This document shows positions 1 through 6,628 of a stretch of 64,000 nucleotides of DNA, in pieces. Origin of the DNA: CAVPCZ01 sp963779225 (GTDB lineage: Bacteria > Bacteroidota > Ignavibacteria > UBA10030 > UBA6906); assembly GCA_963779225.1 (NCBI GenBank), contig CAVZWW010000001.1:310001-374000 (forward strand), in the 5' to 3' direction. Made by a program: the position numbers and the translations under genes. The notes beneath the pieces were generated by a model that did not search any database, had not been told where the DNA came from, and worked only from the letters and a program-made list of their open reading frames with translations. Each line of letters opens with the position of its first letter. Position 1 is the first letter of the stretch.

Positions 1-1468
1 CGCCGGGACAATTGTTGGCAGGGCCTTTCGATCCACAAACCATGGGGCGAGCTGGAATGCAGTTCAGTCGGGCCTGACCGACAAGGTGGTAACATGTTTT
101 GCGGCCAGCGGGGACAATCTCTTTGCCGGGACCGGGAGCAATGGTGCCGGGATAGAAGGAAGCGGCGTGTTTGTCTCCACCGACGGGGGCACAATGTGGA
201 CAGCGGTCAGTTCCGGTTTGAGAAACTTGGGTGTGGGAGCACTGGCGGTCAGCGGAACGAACCTCTTTGCGGGAGGGGGAAGCGGCGTCTTTCTTTCCAC
301 CGATAACGGTGCAGGCTGGACTCCGGTCAATACGGGCCTGAAGAATGTGCAGATTGGTTCCTTCGCTGTCATTGGGAGCTATCTCTTTGTCTCGACGAAT
401 GGTCAAGGTGTGTTTCTTAGCACAAACGGGGGAACGACCTGGGCTGCTGCTAACTCGGGTCTAGCCAGCCTGTATGTCGGGCCTCTCGCGGCCAGCGGAA
501 CAAATCTCTTTGCGGGGGCTTCGGAGAAGGGGGTCTTTCTGTCAAGCGATAGCGGCAAAGGCTGGACTGCGGTCAATTCAGGTCTGACAAACCTTACAGT
601 TGGCCACTTTGCAGTCAGCGGGATGTATCTTTTCGTAGGGACCCAAGGCGGCATCTTTCGGTCCAGCAACAACGGCACAAACTGGACCGCGGTCAACTTC
701 GGTCAGACAATGCTCTCGGGTAGCCCTCTGGCCGTCAGCGGAACGAATCTCTTTGCTGGGGTATTCGGTGCGGGAGTCTTTCTCTCGACCGACTATGGCA
801 CGAGCTGGACTGCCGTCAATTCAGGTCTGACGACCCTTGAAGTCTACCATCTTGCGGTCAGCGGGACGAACCTCTTTGTAGGGACAAACAACCATGGGGT
901 ATTTCGATCAACGGACAACGGCACAAGCTGGAGTCCGGCCGACTCAGGTCTGGAGAAGCGGGATGTGAACTCTCTTGAAGTCAGCGGAACGGACCTCTTT
1001 GCTTCGAGCTCGTGGGGCGGTGTTCTGCTTTCCACCAACTTCGGCACAACCTGGACTCCGGTGAACTCGGGTCTGCCGAGCCTCGTAGTCTATGCCCTCG
1101 CAACCGTCGGCCCAGATCTCTATGCGGGAGTCTCCTACAACGGTGCCTGGAAACGTCCTCTTTTTGAGATGACAACTGATGTTGGCGAAGGTCTACCCCT
1201 GCCGGCAATGCCCGGTCTTGAGCAGAACTACCCCAACCCCTTCAACCCGAGCACGACCATCACGTATGAGTTGCCCCAATCGTCGGAAATCAGATTGAGT
1301 GTCTTCGACATTCTTGGCCGAGAGGTATCCGTGCTGGTGAATGAGAGGAGGGATGCCGGGGTTCACGAGGTCGAGTTCGAGGGATCGGGTTTATCTAGCG
1401 GAGTTTACCTCTATAGGCTGCGGGCAGGGGACTTCGTCCAGACGCGAAAGCTCCTCCTTCTCCAATAA
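1..1468 (+). CDS. Secreted repeat protein with type IX secretion sorting domain (5' end outside window)
   Basis: The frame is open from base 2, so the gene starts before the window; the GTG at 86 is internal. About nine repeats of roughly 40 residues follow, each with the pattern AVSGTNLFAG, then GVFLSTDNG, then WTAVNSGL. The STDNGxxW element is like BNR/sortilin or photosystem II stability-factor blades, so a beta-propeller is likely. After residue 380 of the visible part comes a linker and then a C-terminal domain starting NYPNPFNPSTTITYELP and ending YRLRAGDFVQTRKLLLLQ, which is the classic Por/type IX secretion sorting signal of Bacteroidota and Ignavibacteria. The protein is therefore probably exported and attached to the surface or released. 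Ligand and function are unknown. The terminator at 1492 follows directly. Confidence 0.85.
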   Translation, partial: AGTIVGRAFRSTNHGASWNAVQSGLTDKVVTCFAASGDNLFAGTGSNGAGIEGSGVFVSTDGGTMWTAVSSGLRNLGVGALAVSGTNLFAGGGSGVFLSTDNGAGWTPVNTGLKNVQIGSFAVIGSYLFVSTNGQGVFLSTNGGTTWAAANSGLASLYVGPLAASGTNLFAGASEKGVFLSSDSGKGWTAVNSGLTNLTVGHFAVSGMYLFVGTQGGIFRSSNNGTNWTAVNFGQTMLSGSPLAVSGTNLFAGVFGAGVFLSTDYGTSWTAVNSGLTTLEVYHLAVSGTNLFVGTNNHGVFRSTDNGTSWSPADSGLEKRDVNSLEVSGTDLFASSSWGGVLLSTNFGTTWTPVNSGLPSLVVYALATVGPDLYAGVSYNGAWKRPLFEMTTDVGEGLPLPAMPGLEQNYPNPFNPSTTITYELPQSSEIRLSVFDILGREVSVLVNERRDAGVHEVEFEGSGLSSGVYLYRLRAGDFVQTRKLLLLQ

Positions 1469-1491
1469 TGACTATTGTGCCGGAAAGTGAA

Positions 1492-1528
1492 AGAGCCCTC
1501 AATCTTGTCAAGAGATGAGGGCTCTTCT
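1492..1528 (+). terminator. Hairpin terminator after the secreted repeat protein
   Basis: A perfect 10-bp stem (AGAGCCCTCA at 1492-1501 with TGAGGGCTCT at 1516-1525) encloses a 14-base loop, 24 bases after the stop codon. Only a short T-rich tail follows, so termination strength is uncertain. Confidence 0.6.
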
Positions 1529-1538
1529 GTAAGGTGAC

Positions 1539-1552
1539 CCAGTGCCCGGAAC
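1539..1552. repeat. Remnant of the tRNA-Leu 3' end (possible att site)
   Basis: The 14 bases CCAGTGCCCGGAAC are identical to 6143-6156, which span the 3' end of the tRNA-Leu gene (minus strand) and four flanking bases. The copy lies at the outer edge of the accessory region, where the far attachment site of an element integrated in the tRNA 3' end would lie. It is short, so chance cannot be excluded on its own; the longer tRNA copy at 3297 makes it more credible. Confidence 0.5.
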
Positions 1553-1563
1553 CCAACAACGCG

Positions 1564-1690
1564 AACACTCACAACAGCGTGCAGGATTTTTGAGGTTGTG
1601 TTATGAGTGATCGAAGTGCCGCAACACAATAAATCGATCACTCACACATCAGTGCCGGGTTTTTGAGATGGTAATATGAGTAAATTCGCT
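1564..1690. repeat. Two diverged copies of a roughly 60-bp direct repeat
   Basis: Copy A (1564-1626) aligns without gaps to copy C (3238-3300) with about 80 percent identity, both ending TATGAGTGATCGAARTGCCGCAACA-like. Copy B (about 1637-1690) shares the CACTCACA start, the GGRTTTTTGAG centre and the ATGAGT end. Copies A and C bracket the hicBA and pRiA4b genes. I see no spacer regularity or hairpins of CRISPR type. The rest of 1529-1784 holds no gene I can support. Confidence 0.65.
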
Positions 1691-1784
1691 TGGGAATCGG
1701 CATCTTCTCCGTTGTGGAGAATGATGATTTATTACGTTAGATTATATGAAATGGCAGTGGGAACGAACGAGAGGGAGGCTTGCG

Positions 1785-2012
1785 ATGGCAACAGCACATC
1801 AGTTTACGGCGATCATTGAGCGGGAAGACGATTCTTACGTTGCCCTGTGTCCCGAACTCGACATCGCGAGTCAGGGAGCAAGCGTTGAAGATGCGCGCCT
1901 GAACCTCAAGGAAGCGATAGAGCTCTTCTTCGAATCCGCTTCTCCTGAGGAAATTCGTGAGCGGCTTCACGACGAAATCTTTATCACCCGCCTTGAGATT
2001 GCCGTTGCCTAA
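1785..2012 (+). CDS. hicB: HicB-family antitoxin
   Basis: This 75-residue protein begins HQFTAIIEREDDSYVALCPELDIASQG, the standard HicB/UPF0150 partial RNase H-like fold in which the antitoxin domain packs on HicA. The tail (EEIRERLHDEIFITRLEIAVA) is short and shows no clear helix-turn-helix or Arc-like DNA-binding domain. The ATG at 1785 is chosen over the upstream start at 1746 because GAGGGAGG (1771-1778) is well spaced from it and the family motif begins just after. It overlaps hicA by 8 bases, so the two are translationally coupled. Antitoxin-before-toxin is a known order for this family. It probably neutralises the toxin and may represses its own operon, though the lack of a visible DNA-binding domain leaves that open. 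Confidence 0.88.
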   Translation: MATAHQFTAIIEREDDSYVALCPELDIASQGASVEDARLNLKEAIELFFESASPEEIRERLHDEIFITRLEIAVA

Positions 2013-2226
2013 GCTCCACATACTCTCCGGCCGGGACGTCTGTCGGATTCTCTCCCATCACGGCTTCGTGGAGGTGCGACAACGAGGCAGTCACATCGTC
2101 ATGCAAAAGAGGATTCCCGGTTCGACCATTACTGTCCCCGTCCCCAACCACGCTGAGATCAAGCGTGGAACACTCAAATCGATCATCCGCCAGTCGCAAT
2201 TGCCCACAAGCGAGTTCGAGATGTAG
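2005..2226 (+). CDS. hicA: HicA-family mRNA interferase toxin
   Basis: The 73-residue protein reads PKLHILSGRDVCRILSHHGF then EVRQRGSHIVMQKR, a textbook HicA/YcfA double-stranded-RNA-binding-like fold. The His of the GSHI motif is the catalytic residue that allows ribosome-independent mRNA cleavage in the family. The C-terminal VPVPNHAEIKRGTL segment is also conserved. No ATG fits: TTG at 2005 places the conserved MPKL start correctly and overlaps the end of hicB, while an in-frame TTG at 1999 is a second choice. The protein looks intact, so the pair may be active. It sits in the accessory region between two diverged direct repeats, as expected for a mobile stabilising module. Confidence 0.85.
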   Translation: MPKLHILSGRDVCRILSHHGFVEVRQRGSHIVMQKRIPGSTITVPVPNHAEIKRGTLKSIIRQSQLPTSEFEM

Positions 2227-2249
2227 ACTGAACTGCTTTCTCGCTCTCC

Positions 2250-2855
2250 TCACGAGAATGCCTTGCGAAACCTCGCCCGCGGATTGTCGAAGCGCACCTT
2301 GGTGGGATCGAATGCTTTCAGATCGTAGGGCCACTTCTTCCGAGTTTGAGCGTTCAGCCATACGACGGTGGACTCGTAGTCTTCGTCCGAAGGTTTGCGA
2401 AGAACTCGAAGAAGATTTGCATATCCGGAAACACCGCCGCAATCTTCCGGAGGACAGGCTCCTGCTCCGTCCGTACATCTTGGGTACTTCGTGCCGGGCA
2501 ATTGCGGGAGGTACTTCTCGAAGCACACCTCATGGACCCAAGAGTCACCGAAATCGTACTCGTATTGCGCGACCGATCCAAGCTCAGTGAAATATTCAGC
2601 CATATCGACCTCCCACCCAGGTAACTGGGTTGTCTCAGTGTCTCCCATTTCCGGTATACCAATATCAATCCGGTTTGTGCCCACTCGAAACATGAAGTTG
2701 TGCAGGTGATAGTCAAGCCATCCCATTGCATCCTGAATCGCGACGTGCAGATCCCAGAAGGAATAGGTCGAAGGAACTTCGATTCGTCGCCATACACGAG
2801 GGGAATGGCCGAGGAGAGTGATTTTGAACCGGAGTGCATACTTCTGAGTTTTCAT
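2250..2855 (-). CDS. Plasmid pRiA4b ORF-3-like protein
   Basis: A 201-residue protein of the pRiA4b ORF-3 family. Recognisable stretches are YALRFKITLLGHSPRVWRRI, LHVAIQDAMGWLDYHLHNF, the YDFGDSWVHEV motif and the cysteine-containing YPRCTDGAGACPPEDCGG before the conserved GYANLL. The fold is known from plasmids, transposons and genomic islands, but its biochemical function is not established. The ATG at 2855 is preferred over the TTG at 2894 because the conserved region begins immediately after it; the ribosome site is weak. It converges on hicA with only 23 bases between the stops. It supports the view that this stretch is mobile accessory DNA. Confidence 0.8.
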   Translation of the reverse strand: MKTQKYALRFKITLLGHSPRVWRRIEVPSTYSFWDLHVAIQDAMGWLDYHLHNFMFRVGTNRIDIGIPEMGDTETTQLPGWEVDMAEYFTELGSVAQYEYDFGDSWVHEVCFEKYLPQLPGTKYPRCTDGAGACPPEDCGGVSGYANLLRVLRKPSDEDYESTVVWLNAQTRKKWPYDLKAFDPTKVRFDNPRARFRKAFS

Positions 2856-3237
2856 GGCGGGCGAGGAGAAGTTGAGCGATTGCTGGTTCACCAAAGAAAC
2901 GATAACCGGCGGAGATAATCAAGCCGCCAGTGGGAACAACCTTGGTCATGTCCACAAGGCGTGGGAGAGCAGGCCTTGTTCCGAAAGGCAAGAAGTCCGG
3001 ATTTCTCCAGGCAATTTGTTGAAAACGTATTTCGCACTTCCCACCTGACGTTCTGCATTGCTGGTGCATGCCTTCGGCCGCTTGATATTCCGGCTTCGTT
3101 GGGGAATCATCGCGGATTTCCACCTATGCTCAGAAAGCGAGTTTCGGTGGACTGGTCGGCATGCAGGCCCGCGACCCCGCGCACACACCGAGCCAGGTTT
3201 CGGACCCGACGGCGCGGTTCCTCAATCCAGCGAGAGA

Positions 3238-3300
3238 AACACCCACACATCGATGCAGAGTCTTCGAGGTTGCGCTATGAGTGATCGAAATGCCGCAACA
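3238..3300. repeat. Third copy of the 60-bp direct repeat
   Basis: This copy aligns over 63 ungapped positions with 1564-1626. It runs straight into the partial tRNA-Leu copy, sharing its first four bases. The arrangement repeat-plus-tRNA fragment suggests it is the sequence flanking the 3' end of an older tRNA copy left by integration. Confidence 0.6.
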
Positions 3301-3342
3301 GGACTTGAACCTGCACGACCTCGCGGCCACTAGCTCCTGAAG
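3297..3342 (-). pseudogene. Partial tRNA-Leu gene (46-bp fragment)
   Basis: These 46 bases are identical to 6154-6199 of the complete tRNA-Leu gene, covering the 3' side of the anticodon loop and stem, the variable arm, the T arm and the start of the 3' acceptor strand. The 5' half is missing and the acceptor end differs (TGCCGCAACA here versus TGCCCGGAACA), so it cannot fold as a tRNA. The part retained is the segment usually duplicated when an integrase uses a tRNA 3' end as its attachment site. Confidence 0.8.
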
Positions 3343-3866
3343 ACCCATGCCGGTATGAAACCTCGTCAATGCAGCACAAATCTGACATGCTGTTGAAAAG
3401 AGTGTTCGAAAACTTGATGGTTAGTAAGCTGTCCTACTGCAGGTGCTAATCTACTCAGTGATCCATTCGTTTGCAAGGAAAAAAGAAGCCCTTCCCCTAA
3501 GGGGGAGCGTGAACACTTCTCGAACTCAATCATCACTTTCTCAAATAGCATCCACCTCTTTTTTCTCCCCTGAAATCAGGACACCGCCGTAAGCCTTGAA
3601 ATCTTGCTGTATTTGGATCATCCGTTGACACTGGATTTTGGTGAAGTTCCATGTAACTTACAGGTGGGGAGCCATTGCAGGGGCACGCCAAAACCCTCGG
3701 TTCATTCCAGAGGGTGAAAACTCGCCGTATGCCCATCATTGGGCTGCTTGCCCGTAGAGTCTATGCGCACGCTTCAGAGGCAACGCATTAGGAATCGAGG
3801 GGTCTGGAGCGCGGTGGTCAGGGAGCACCATTCGAGCAATACGAGTACATACGCGGAAGGTGTTGG

Positions 3867-4802
3867 ATGCCCGTCAAGAAAGACAAGTTCTACACTGCCT
3901 TTTCAGAGTACACGGTTGTTGACGTAATCGGTTCAGGCGGTTCGGGTATTGTATATAGGGTCCGGGATGAAAGTGGAGCGGTCTACGCTTTGAAGAGTGT
4001 TGACCCTAGCAAGGCAAATCATCAGCGAATCAAGCGGTTTGAAAACGAACTTCACTTCTGTCTAAAGACTGAGCATCCGAATATCGTGAAGGTTCTGGAT
4101 TGGGGTTATACCACGCGGAACGATACCAAACTGCCATTCTACGTTATGCCTTACTATTCGGAAACACTCCGTTCCTTAATGAAGGCTGGGATTGACGCTC
4201 AGAATGTGCTTCCCCTTTTCTCTCAGGTTCTAGACGGAACGGAATGTGTTCATCTCTCTGGCGTCGTTCACAGAGACCTAAAGCCAGAGAATATTTTGGT
4301 CGACCCGACAAAGAGGCTGCTCGTCCTTGGCGACTTTGGCATTGCCCACTTTTCAGAGGAGGAGTTGCACACGGCTGTTGAGACGCGAGCGACCGAGAGA
4401 CTTGCCAACTTCCAGTATGCTGCGCCGGAACAAAGGACCAAAGGCTGCAAAGTGGATTCGCGGGCGGATATATACTCGCTCGGCTTGATCCTCAACGAGA
4501 TGCTTACGGGACAGTGTCCTTTAGGCACTGAGTTCAAAAGGATCGCTGCTGTTGCTCCGGCGCTCGCGTACCTCGACAACATGGTCGAGTTAATGATCCG
4601 GCAAGACCCAGAGGCGCGCCCGCAGGGAATATCTCGCGTGAAGGATTTGCTCATTCAAAAACAAAATGACTTCATTGTTCATCAGAGAGTCGATGCACTG
4701 AAGAAGCAGGTTGTGCCAACGTCCGAGGAAGATGATCCTCTCGTACTAGTGTCTTGTGTCAGAGATACCTTTACAAAGGCGTTCGAGTTTGGCAAAGATT
4801 GA
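3867..4802 (+). CDS. Hanks-type Ser/Thr protein kinase, 3' end altered by an insertion sequence
   Basis: A soluble eukaryote-like kinase of 311 residues as it now reads. Motifs in order are the glycine-rich loop GSGGSGIVY (22-30), Lys43 in YALKS, HRDLKPEN (135-142) with catalytic Asp137, DFG (156-158) and the APE motif at 186-188, so it should be active. There is no membrane segment, PASTA or other sensor domain. Start ATG 3867 has GGAAGG ten bases upstream. After Leu294 the sequence enters the IS630 element and ends with 17 element-encoded residues. Removing the element and one TA copy restores a frame that would add 13 residues (VHFTRLSARISPT) and stop at 5957, so the catalytic domain is untouched. 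Substrate and role are unknown; no phosphatase or partner is adjacent. Confidence 0.88.
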   Translation: MPVKKDKFYTAFSEYTVVDVIGSGGSGIVYRVRDESGAVYALKSVDPSKANHQRIKRFENELHFCLKTEHPNIVKVLDWGYTTRNDTKLPFYVMPYYSETLRSLMKAGIDAQNVLPLFSQVLDGTECVHLSGVVHRDLKPENILVDPTKRLLVLGDFGIAHFSEEELHTAVETRATERLANFQYAAPEQRTKGCKVDSRADIYSLGLILNEMLTGQCPLGTEFKRIAAVAPALAYLDNMVELMIRQDPEARPQGISRVKDLLIQKQNDFIVHQRVDALKKQVVPTSEEDDPLVLVSCVRDTFTKAFEFGKD

Positions 4803-5834
4803 GTCAGCAGTTGCTGTCCACATGAAAGGATGTGGGTGTTTGTTGTACGTCTCGACGAAGCGTGTGATTTTGTCGATCAGTTCTTTCACACTGCTGAAGG
4901 TTCCCCGACGAATAGCTCGCTGGGTAATGATGTTGAACCAGATCTCCACTTGGTTGAGCCAAGAGGCAGAGGTTGGTGTGTAGTGCACAGTATAGCGTGG
5001 ATGTGCTGCTAACCACCGCTTGACTTTCGGATGCTTGTGGGTGGCATAGTTGTCCACGACCAGATGGATATCCAGAGATCCAGGGACATTGGCATCGATC
5101 GTTTTGAGAAAACCGAGATACTCCTGATGACGGTGCCGTGGCTTGCATGAGGTCAGGACTTCGCCGGAGACAATGTCGAGTGCTGCGAAGAGTGTTGTCG
5201 TTCCGTGTCGTTCATAATCGTGCGTTACGCCTTCGACATATCCCAAGCCGATAGGCAACATGGGTTGGGTGCGGTTGAGTGCCTGAATTTGGCTCTTTTC
5301 ATCAACACAGAGCACCATAGTCTTCTCGGGTGGATATAAATAGAGGCCGACAATATCTCGGACCTTTTCCACAAAGAACGGATCGGTTGATAATTTGAAA
5401 TGGCGTTGTCGATGAGGTTGCAGCCCAAACGCTCTCCAGATACGACCGACCGTCGAGAAGGAAATGTTGGTCGCGTCTGCCATGGTGCGGACAGACCAAT
5501 GTGTTCCATCTTTGGGTTTGGTGTTGAGTGTCTTGCGAACGAGTGCTGCAACGTTTTCATCTGAGATCGTCCTGGGGCGACCGGGCCGAAGTTCTTCGTG
5601 CAAACCTTGGATGCCCATTGTGAGGAATCGTTGTCGCCATTTCCCCACAGAGGGTCTGGTCAAATGCACCCGATGAGCGATCTCTGTGTTCGTCAATCCT
5701 TCGCCCGCCAACAGGACGAGTCGTACTCGTTGTACAAGTCCAGCGGGCATACTTCGGGAGTTGGCAATAGACTCCAGTTGCGAACGCTGCTCTGGATCAA
5801 GAATTAAGGGTTTTCTGGGACGTCCGGTTTTCAT
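4746..5834 (-). CDS. IS630-family transposase
   Basis: A DDE transposase of about 362 residues. The N-terminus carries helix-turn-helix domains (GLTNTEIAHRVHLTRPSVGKW and a second region with the SVRTMADATNIS stretch). The catalytic triad is visible as Asp in CVDEKSQIQ, Asp in LVVDNYATHK and Glu in NQVEIWFNI, followed by the family YNKHPHPFMWTAT region. ATG 5834 is preferred to the upstream frame start at 5861 because GGAGAAA precedes it at good spacing and MKTGRPRKP is a typical beginning. The stop codon TAG at 4748-4746 is not in the element: it is made by the CTA of the duplicated target, so each new insertion at CTAG restores it. The gene is single-frame, with no frameshift. Confidence 0.93.
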   Translation of the reverse strand: MKTGRPRKPLILDPEQRSQLESIANSRSMPAGLVQRVRLVLLAGEGLTNTEIAHRVHLTRPSVGKWRQRFLTMGIQGLHEELRPGRPRTISDENVAALVRKTLNTKPKDGTHWSVRTMADATNISFSTVGRIWRAFGLQPHRQRHFKLSTDPFFVEKVRDIVGLYLYPPEKTMVLCVDEKSQIQALNRTQPMLPIGLGYVEGVTHDYERHGTTTLFAALDIVSGEVLTSCKPRHRHQEYLGFLKTIDANVPGSLDIHLVVDNYATHKHPKVKRWLAAHPRYTVHYTPTSASWLNQVEIWFNIITQRAIRRGTFSSVKELIDKITRFVETYNKHPHPFMWTATADSIFAKLERLCKGISDTRH

Positions 5835-5913
5835 GGGTTTTCTCCATAATACGTGTTGCACCCATGATACGAAAGTCCTAAGACATAGTACAGCTATTTA
5901 TGACACAATACAC
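4749..5913 (-). mobile_element. IS630-family insertion sequence, complete
   Basis: A 1,165-bp element with one transposase. Terminal inverted repeats match at 12 of 13 positions: GTGTCTTGTGTCA at 4749-4761 and, read inward from the other end, GTGTATTGTGTCA (5913-5901). Both ends are flanked by TA (4747-4748 and 5914-5915), and the flanks plus end base form CTAG on each side, which is the known preferred target of IS630-type elements. The near-perfect ends and intact transposase suggest recent insertion. It lies in the 3' end of the kinase gene. Confidence 0.9.
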
Positions 5914-6070
5914 TAGTCCACTTTACCCGTTTATCAGCAAGAATCTCCCCGACATAGTATATACCGGTGCTCTTGCGCTTCGTCAAATATTGTGCGCTGT
6001 TCATCACAGAACCCTCCAATAGAGTAATGGATGTGGCTCTGTTCAACGCATGTCAGTCTGTCATACAAAA

Positions 6071-6111
6071 GAAAAAAGTGTTGAAAGATTACTTCACCTT
6101 TCAACACTTTT
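6071..6111 (-). terminator. Intrinsic terminator of tRNA-Leu
   Basis: A perfect 14-bp stem (6074-6087 with 6098-6111) and 10-base loop are followed, reading on the minus strand, by a run of six T (the A run at 6072-6077). It lies 36 bases beyond the 3' end of the tRNA gene, so it should end that transcript. Confidence 0.85.
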
Positions 6112-6146
6112 GCATGACGAGCAAATGTGGTATTTGACGAATCCAG

Positions 6147-6230
6147 TGCCCGGAACAGGACTTGAACCTGCACGACCTCGCGGCCACTAGCTCCTGAAGC
6201 TAGCGCGTCTGCCAATTTCGCCATCCGGGC
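6147..6230 (-). tRNA. tRNA-Leu (anticodon CAG)
   Basis: The minus strand folds as an 84-base leucine tRNA: acceptor GCCCGGA pairs with TCCGGGC, anticodon stem CTAGC/GCTAG around loop TTCAGGA gives anticodon CAG, a long variable arm marks it as class II, and the T loop is TTCAAGT. Discriminator base is A; CCA is not encoded. Its 3' end faces the accessory island, and pieces of it recur at 3297-3342 and 1539-1552, making it the probable integration site. Confidence 0.96.
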
Positions 6231-6463
6231 TTGAAGAACCGCTGCTTTCGCAGCGGGTGAATGAGGGAGAACACCCTCAGAAGTCTTACCAATGTAGCGA
6301 AAAGGACGCGAAGATTCAAGGGGGAGAACAGACCGCCGTCACCCCTCTCCGTTCACCACACCTGTGCCCCCGCGCACCAATCTCCCTTCGCTCTTTCCGT
6401 AGATTGTACCCACACTTCTTCGCAGCGCCAGATACGTACACTTATTCTTTCTCAGGAGCACCA

Positions 6464-6628
6464 TTGAAATCCGCCACCTACGACGAGGCCGTCGCTCTTG
6501 CACGTATGCTCGACATGGATCCGGATGACGTCTGGAATATCATCAGAGCCCGCAAATACACCTACTTTTCCGATCTCAAAGTTGCCGTGCTGAACTACCC
6601 TCACAGCTCGGAATCGTGGAGTGCCTAG
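6464..6628 (+). CDS. Small hypothetical protein
   Basis: A possible 54-residue protein (after the start: KSATYDEAVALARMLDMDPDDVWNII, ending SSESWSA). A TTG at 6464 has AGGAG six bases upstream, and the composition is more protein-like here than in the longer upstream extension, which starts inside the tRNA flank. The sequence looks like a small helical domain and I do not recognise it. It converges on the URO-D-family gene with no gap. An ATG inside the frame would give a shorter product. It could be a chance frame. Confidence 0.4.
   Translation: MKSATYDEAVALARMLDMDPDDVWNIIRARKYTYFSDLKVAVLNYPHSSESWSA

Larger units (their letters stand above)
2856..3866. other. Gene-poor stretch inside the accessory island
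   Basis: About 1 kb without a supportable gene. Open frames here have no recognisable motif, no convincing ribosome site and overlap each other in all frames. The interval contains the repeat copy at 3238-3300 and the partial tRNA-Leu copy at 3297-3342. The remainder may be decayed mobile DNA. The last 100 bases hold the leader of the kinase gene. Confidence 0.55.

Noticed and set aside
1..1150. Tandem repeats of about 120 bases, considered as a CRISPR or minisatellite
   Set aside because: The repeats are in frame, lack unique spacers and encode protein blades in a single coding frame.
2713..3188. Open frames of 80-136 codons in the island gap
   Set aside because: They overlap in several frames, have no motif and no plausible ribosome site.
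1469..6146. An integrase gene for the island
   Set aside because: I looked for the tyrosine or serine recombinase motifs and found none in either strand. Only the IS630 transposase is present.
5934..6224. 96-codon minus-strand frame over tRNA-Leu
   Set aside because: It runs through the tRNA and its terminator, which fully explain the sequence.
6257..6463. Extended N-terminus for the small gene at 6464
   Set aside because: It would start in the tRNA flank and the translation (for example HLCPRAPISLRSFRRL) looks non-coding.
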